A stretch of DNA of 64,000 nt, taken from the NCBI GenBank assembly GCA_001936135.1, contig CP012815.1, positions 558,001-622,000 on the forward strand. Direction: 5' to 3'. The DNA comes from Saccharomycopsis fibuligera x Saccharomycopsis cf. fibuligera. Its lineage: Eukaryota > Ascomycota > Saccharomycetes > Ascoideales > Saccharomycopsidaceae. A program made the position numbers and the translations under genes. This document shows, one piece after another, positions 60,610-64,000 of the stretch (its first letter is position 1; every line of letters starts with the position of its first letter). The notes beneath the pieces are model-generated. The model saw nothing but the letters and a program-made list of their open reading frames with translations. It was not told the origin of the DNA and searched no databases.

Positions 60610-63219
60610 TTACCAAATTAATTCTTCTGCGAAATTCTCAGTTTTGAAACTTGGCTTACTATTAGTAAATGCATCCAAGCCAAAATCATTGTAGTTAGCA
60701 ACTCCCACTCCCATACCTATAATATTCCCATTTTCATCGGCTGCAGCGATGTAGTTGTTGTTAGAGTTGCTTTTATTGACATTGTTTGTTTGCTCGGTTG
60801 GACAAATTGAAGTGCCTGAAGAAGAATTACTAGCGGCGGAATTCAAAGAAAAATCAGAGTTGAAAGAAACACGGGACTCATTAATAGATCCATCTTGAGC
60901 AGCAGAAACTTCAACAGCAGCTTCAAATGATGATTGGTGGAAATTTTGCCCATTGTTGTTGCTGTTGTTGTTGCTGTTGTTAATGGCGCCATCAGCAATA
61001 GTGTTACTGGTACTATTGTCATCATTAAAGTTGAAATTGAAATTGCTTGCAACTCCAGCTTCAAATTGCTGCAATAAGTTGCTGGATTCAGAGTACATTT
61101 TCTTTGGGATTGGACCGTTAACACTAAGGTGATGGTCAGCATTGCCATTGCTACTTTCATTAAAAGAGCGGTTGTTGATAGTGTTCATGGAATTCATAGA
61201 AACGCCACTTGTGCCAAAATTCCCAGGATACTCAAATTGTCCAGCTGCAGCCATACTGTTGGAAAAAGTGACAAAGTTTGGACTATGGAATTGATAGTTT
61301 TGAGTAGTAGTGCTAAAATTGCCATTCATAGAACCATTGTTGTAACCTTGTTGCTGGAATTCGTTGCTGACCGGCGAACCATTGTGGTATTGCTGTTGGC
61401 GTTGGTGCTGCGGAGCAGCTTGTTGGTTCATCATGTTGATTGGAGATTCCAATCTGTTGATCAAATCCTCTTGCTGTTGTAAGTTAACCAAGTTGTAAGA
61501 TGGGGTTTGCATGGCTTGCATGTTTCTATTTGGTGAGGCAGTAGCTGATGGGGTATATGGGTATGGTTGCTGATGTTGTGGTTGGGGTTGGTGATGGACA
61601 TAGTTAACAGAGTTCATCAAAGGCATCATTGGATCATGGTTCATTGCTGGGACTGGTGCTGGGGCAGCAAGACCAACGTTTGCAGGAACACCGGCAGCAG
61701 CAGTGGTCATCATTGGATTGATCAAATGGATTCTTCTAATGGTGGTTTGAGCCTTAACCGGTTCATGAACTCTCAAAAATTCCCACAAGACAATAGATCT
61801 AATATCTTTTTTCAAAATGTTTGCAGGACCAGAAGCAGCAGCAGCAGCTTCATCAGCGCCATAGTTGTTTTTAAAAATGATTTGTTTGATGGTAATGGCA
61901 CGAATAGCAACATCTTTATGTTTATCATCAACATCAGCAGTCTTAGTCTTGCCCAAAGAAGTGAAAAAAGCATCCCAAAATTCAGGAGCAAATTTGATTT
62001 TCAAGTCAGCATTTTTCACACCATTGTTGATTTCTTGAGACTTTACTTCTGCCAAATCAGTCAATCTAACAACTTCTTGACCAAATGAATAAATGACTGT
62101 CAAGACAGACCAACTGGATTCATTTACTGATAAACCTTTCAATTCCAAATCAAGATGAGTGTTGTAGCTTTCAAGGTTTTTTTCATCCTTGTCAAGTTCA
62201 CTTGGCAAATGAACTTTACACATACCATGCAAGGAAGGAATAGCGTTATTCAAAACCAAGTCAAACAAACCTGGAAATCTAGCAGAAATATTAACATTAT
62301 TTTTCAATTTTAAGGTGGTGTCAAATTCTTTTGATTTTAAACTTGATAAACTGCGATTACTGCAGTTCATTTGGAAACCTTTCAATCCTACTTCACAAAT
62401 GTTTTTCATGTAGTGTGATACTCTTCTTCTGTTTGGCTTTTTGTTGATGTTCAAAAGATGAGCAGTAGCACCGCCGGTAACCAATTGGTTGTCACCAATA
62501 GATTTTTGGAAAGTAATTTTGGAGAAAACTTCTTCAAACTTTTTCAATGAGTTTGGATCAGAAGGCCCATTGTTAATCAAATCAATCAAATCATCATTTT
62601 TTTTTAAGTTTTTAATAACTTGAATATGAGAACTGACTTGTTTTCTAGTTCTTAATTTACCAGTTTCTTGCAAAATGTAATCGGAAATCAATTCGTTTCT
62701 ACCGCAAGATCTTCCGCTGACTTTAATTTTACTCAAACCGTTCTTTGGTATAATTCTTAATGCTTCTTCAAATGCTTTTTCAACATCTGGACCCCAGACT
62801 TCACTTTCTTCTTCCATTCTAGATCTATTACTCATTTGATAGCTGCTTTCAGAAGAAGAAGCAGAAAATGAAGAAGACAATTTGATCATTTTGTTTACCA
62901 TTTCATCATCATTTTCTGAGAGCTGGGTTGCATTTAATGCCATATCATCAAAACTTCTCTTGTTGTTACTTGATGCAAAAGAACTAACCGAAGACTGGGC
63001 CTCATCATTATCAGAAGCTTTAACAGAAGGAGATCCAACAGAATTACCGTTGTTTTCTTTGTTGGCTTCAAATTTGGAAATTGGCATTTCTTCTCTAACA
63101 GGATTGCTGGTCTCGTGAACTTGATAGATTTGTCTACCATCATTAGAAATGGAGATGTCAACGATCATTGGCAAGCTCTTTCTAGAAGGATGAGCCTCGA
63201 TTTCATCCAAAGCAGACAT
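60610..63219 (-). CDS. TEC1: TEA/ATTS-domain transcription factor (Tec1 type)
   Basis: 869 aa, ATG at 63219. The TEA DNA-binding domain spans about residues 143-212: VWGPDVEKAFEEALRIIPKN, then SGRSCGRNELISDYI and TRKQVSSHIQVIKNLKK, the recognition-helix segment. Downstream is a conserved middle (about 260-510) followed by a long Gln/Asn/Ser/Met-rich activation-type C-terminus ending KPSFKTENFAEELIW. In yeasts Tec1 directs filamentous growth, mating-MAPK and biofilm programmes, usually with Ste12 or Cph1. Longer than C. albicans Tec1 because of expanded low-complexity tracts. The upstream region carries repeats resembling the TEA consensus. Confidence 0.93.
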   Translation of the reverse strand: MSALDEIEAHPSRKSLPMIVDISISNDGRQIYQVHETSNPVREEMPISKFEANKENNGNSVGSPSVKASDNDEAQSSVSSFASSNNKRSFDDMALNATQLSENDDEMVNKMIKLSSSFSASSSESSYQMSNRSRMEEESEVWGPDVEKAFEEALRIIPKNGLSKIKVSGRSCGRNELISDYILQETGKLRTRKQVSSHIQVIKNLKKNDDLIDLINNGPSDPNSLKKFEEVFSKITFQKSIGDNQLVTGGATAHLLNINKKPNRRRVSHYMKNICEVGLKGFQMNCSNRSLSSLKSKEFDTTLKLKNNVNISARFPGLFDLVLNNAIPSLHGMCKVHLPSELDKDEKNLESYNTHLDLELKGLSVNESSWSVLTVIYSFGQEVVRLTDLAEVKSQEINNGVKNADLKIKFAPEFWDAFFTSLGKTKTADVDDKHKDVAIRAITIKQIIFKNNYGADEAAAAASGPANILKKDIRSIVLWEFLRVHEPVKAQTTIRRIHLINPMMTTAAAGVPANVGLAAPAPVPAMNHDPMMPLMNSVNYVHHQPQPQHQQPYPYTPSATASPNRNMQAMQTPSYNLVNLQQQEDLINRLESPINMMNQQAAPQHQRQQQYHNGSPVSNEFQQQGYNNGSMNGNFSTTTQNYQFHSPNFVTFSNSMAAAGQFEYPGNFGTSGVSMNSMNTINNRSFNESSNGNADHHLSVNGPIPKKMYSESSNLLQQFEAGVASNFNFNFNDDNSTSNTIADGAINNSNNNSNNNGQNFHQSSFEAAVEVSAAQDGSINESRVSFNSDFSLNSAASNSSSGTSICPTEQTNNVNKSNSNNNYIAAADENGNIIGMGVGVANYNDFGLDAFTNSKPSFKTENFAEELIW

Positions 63220-64000
63220 TGTTACCTAATATTATTGGTCTTATTCGTGATATTAATATTGAGAATTTTTTGCAATAGTGAATATTATTTGTTTATTATT
63301 ATTTAGATGCGGTAATTCAACCTTGTTGATAGTTGCTATTGTTTTTTTCTGTTTATTTGTTGTTGTTGTTGTTGTTGTTGTTTATGATTAAAGGAGTGAC
63401 TAGTTGTATAAAAGGAATGTAATAAGTTGGTTTGGTGGTGTGAAAGAAGGGAGTTTGGGAGTTTAGGTAAACAGTTTTTTAAAGGAGTGACAGAGTGTAG
63501 TGTATTCTTAGTTAGAATTGGTTAAAGGAATGACTATAGCTGAAAATGGAATTTTCAACTTGGAGGGACAGAAGAAACTGTTTGCTATTGGGATGAAAGT
63601 GATGTTGCGTTTGACACTGGGAAGGTTCAAAGGAGTGACTGGAGTGTGTTTGGTGTGAAACAACAACGAATTGAGCAATGTGTGGAAGGTTAAAAAAGGG
63701 AAAGAAAGGGAAAGGGAAAACAAGTACAAAATCATGAGCAGGAAATAATAAAAGTTGTGAGTGAGCGGGCCTGGTGATTGTTATATACAGAAATACCCAC
63801 TGGAAACCGTAAACACGATTCACCCGCTCCGCGTTGCTGCAAGACAGACGTACCTCTACCTGATCCTGCGTATTTAAGCATTTTTCTACGTCGTTACGCA
63901 TACCATTGCGTAAGATTACTCAGTGGTAATAGGCAACAATCAACTGCAATCACTGCTAACACCATCGAGGAAGACAGAGTGCAGGGTGGTGTATGCTGTA
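63220..64000 (-). promoter_or_regulatory. TEC1 upstream region with repeated TEA-like elements
   Basis: AAAGGARTGAC occurs at 63390-63400, 63481-63491, 63524-63534 and 63629-63639, and AAAGGAATGT at 63411-63420. On the TEC1 strand the last reads ACATTCCTTT, a perfect TEA consensus (CATTCC/T); 63524 gives TCATTCC and the others CACTCC. A GTT array lies at 63358-63381. No protein gene is supported to the window end. Confidence 0.6.

Noticed and set aside
63512-63901. Minus frame of 129 codons in the TEC1 promoter
   Set aside because: Covers the repeated TEA-like motifs and has biased composition; more likely regulatory DNA.

Overview
This is nuclear DNA from a budding yeast (Saccharomycotina). 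Genes are compact and mostly intronless. The few introns have a GTATGT-type donor and, in the clear cases, a TACTAAC branch point. Two tRNA genes are present, one with a short intron after position 37. Orthologues of yeast genes are recognisable throughout (DED1, AMD1, TFB3, YOR1, RNA1, RIM1, COQ7, IQG1, MCM2, SIS2, EMG1, CYC3). A TEC1-type TEA factor, an apparently 5'-truncated LINE tail, many amino-acid and nucleotide microsatellites, and few in-frame CTG codons in the genes I read suggest the Candida/Lodderomyces (CTG-clade) group. That placement is inference. If it is right, the few CTG codons, shown as Leu under the standard code, would be Ser.

Layout. 1-780: 5' end of DED1 (minus). 2117-3094: spliced TMEM14-family gene. 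3640-6787: divergent pair MCY1-like / PRCC-like. 7452-7733: possible orphan exon. 8015-13484: AMD1, TFB3 and a spliced RidA (MMF1) gene, all minus. 14282-18640: YOR1 ABC transporter, divergent from MMF1. 18905-18976: initiator tRNA-Met. 19630-20895: RNA1. 21647-22903: PlsC-type acyltransferase with one likely and one less certain intron. 23462-24165: tRNA-Lys(CTT) beside a LINE 3' end. 24669-26786: taspase-like protease. 26856-27481: two open frames of unknown origin. 28022-29750: divergent mitochondrial pair RIM1/COQ7. 30446-32272: TPR-like gene with a predicted 7-nt first exon. 32562-32770: candidate structured RNA. 33292-33807: Pro/Gln-rich protein with a PY motif. 34728-36287: DHHC-type palmitoyltransferase. 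37235-46048: divergent IQG1/MCM2. 46684-50190: divergent SIS2-like/EMG1. 50717-51541: LURP-one-like protein. 52799-54208: secreted or vacuolar subtilase. 54873-55895: CYC3 with an intron. 56786-59134: PPR protein. 60610-63219: TEC1 with a repeat-bearing promoter.

Most genes are unrelated housekeeping functions. The suggestive links are divergent promoters. RIM1 and COQ7 are both mitochondrial and share an intergenic region with CCAAT boxes. IQG1 (cytokinesis) and MCM2 (replication licensing) share a promoter with MCB-like sites. The TEC1 upstream region carries repeats matching the TEA-factor consensus, consistent with autoregulation. No large novel gene system stands out. The most novel items are the candidate structured RNA at 32.6 kb, the micro-exon gene, the LINE tail with a terminal hairpin, and the TEC1 promoter repeats.
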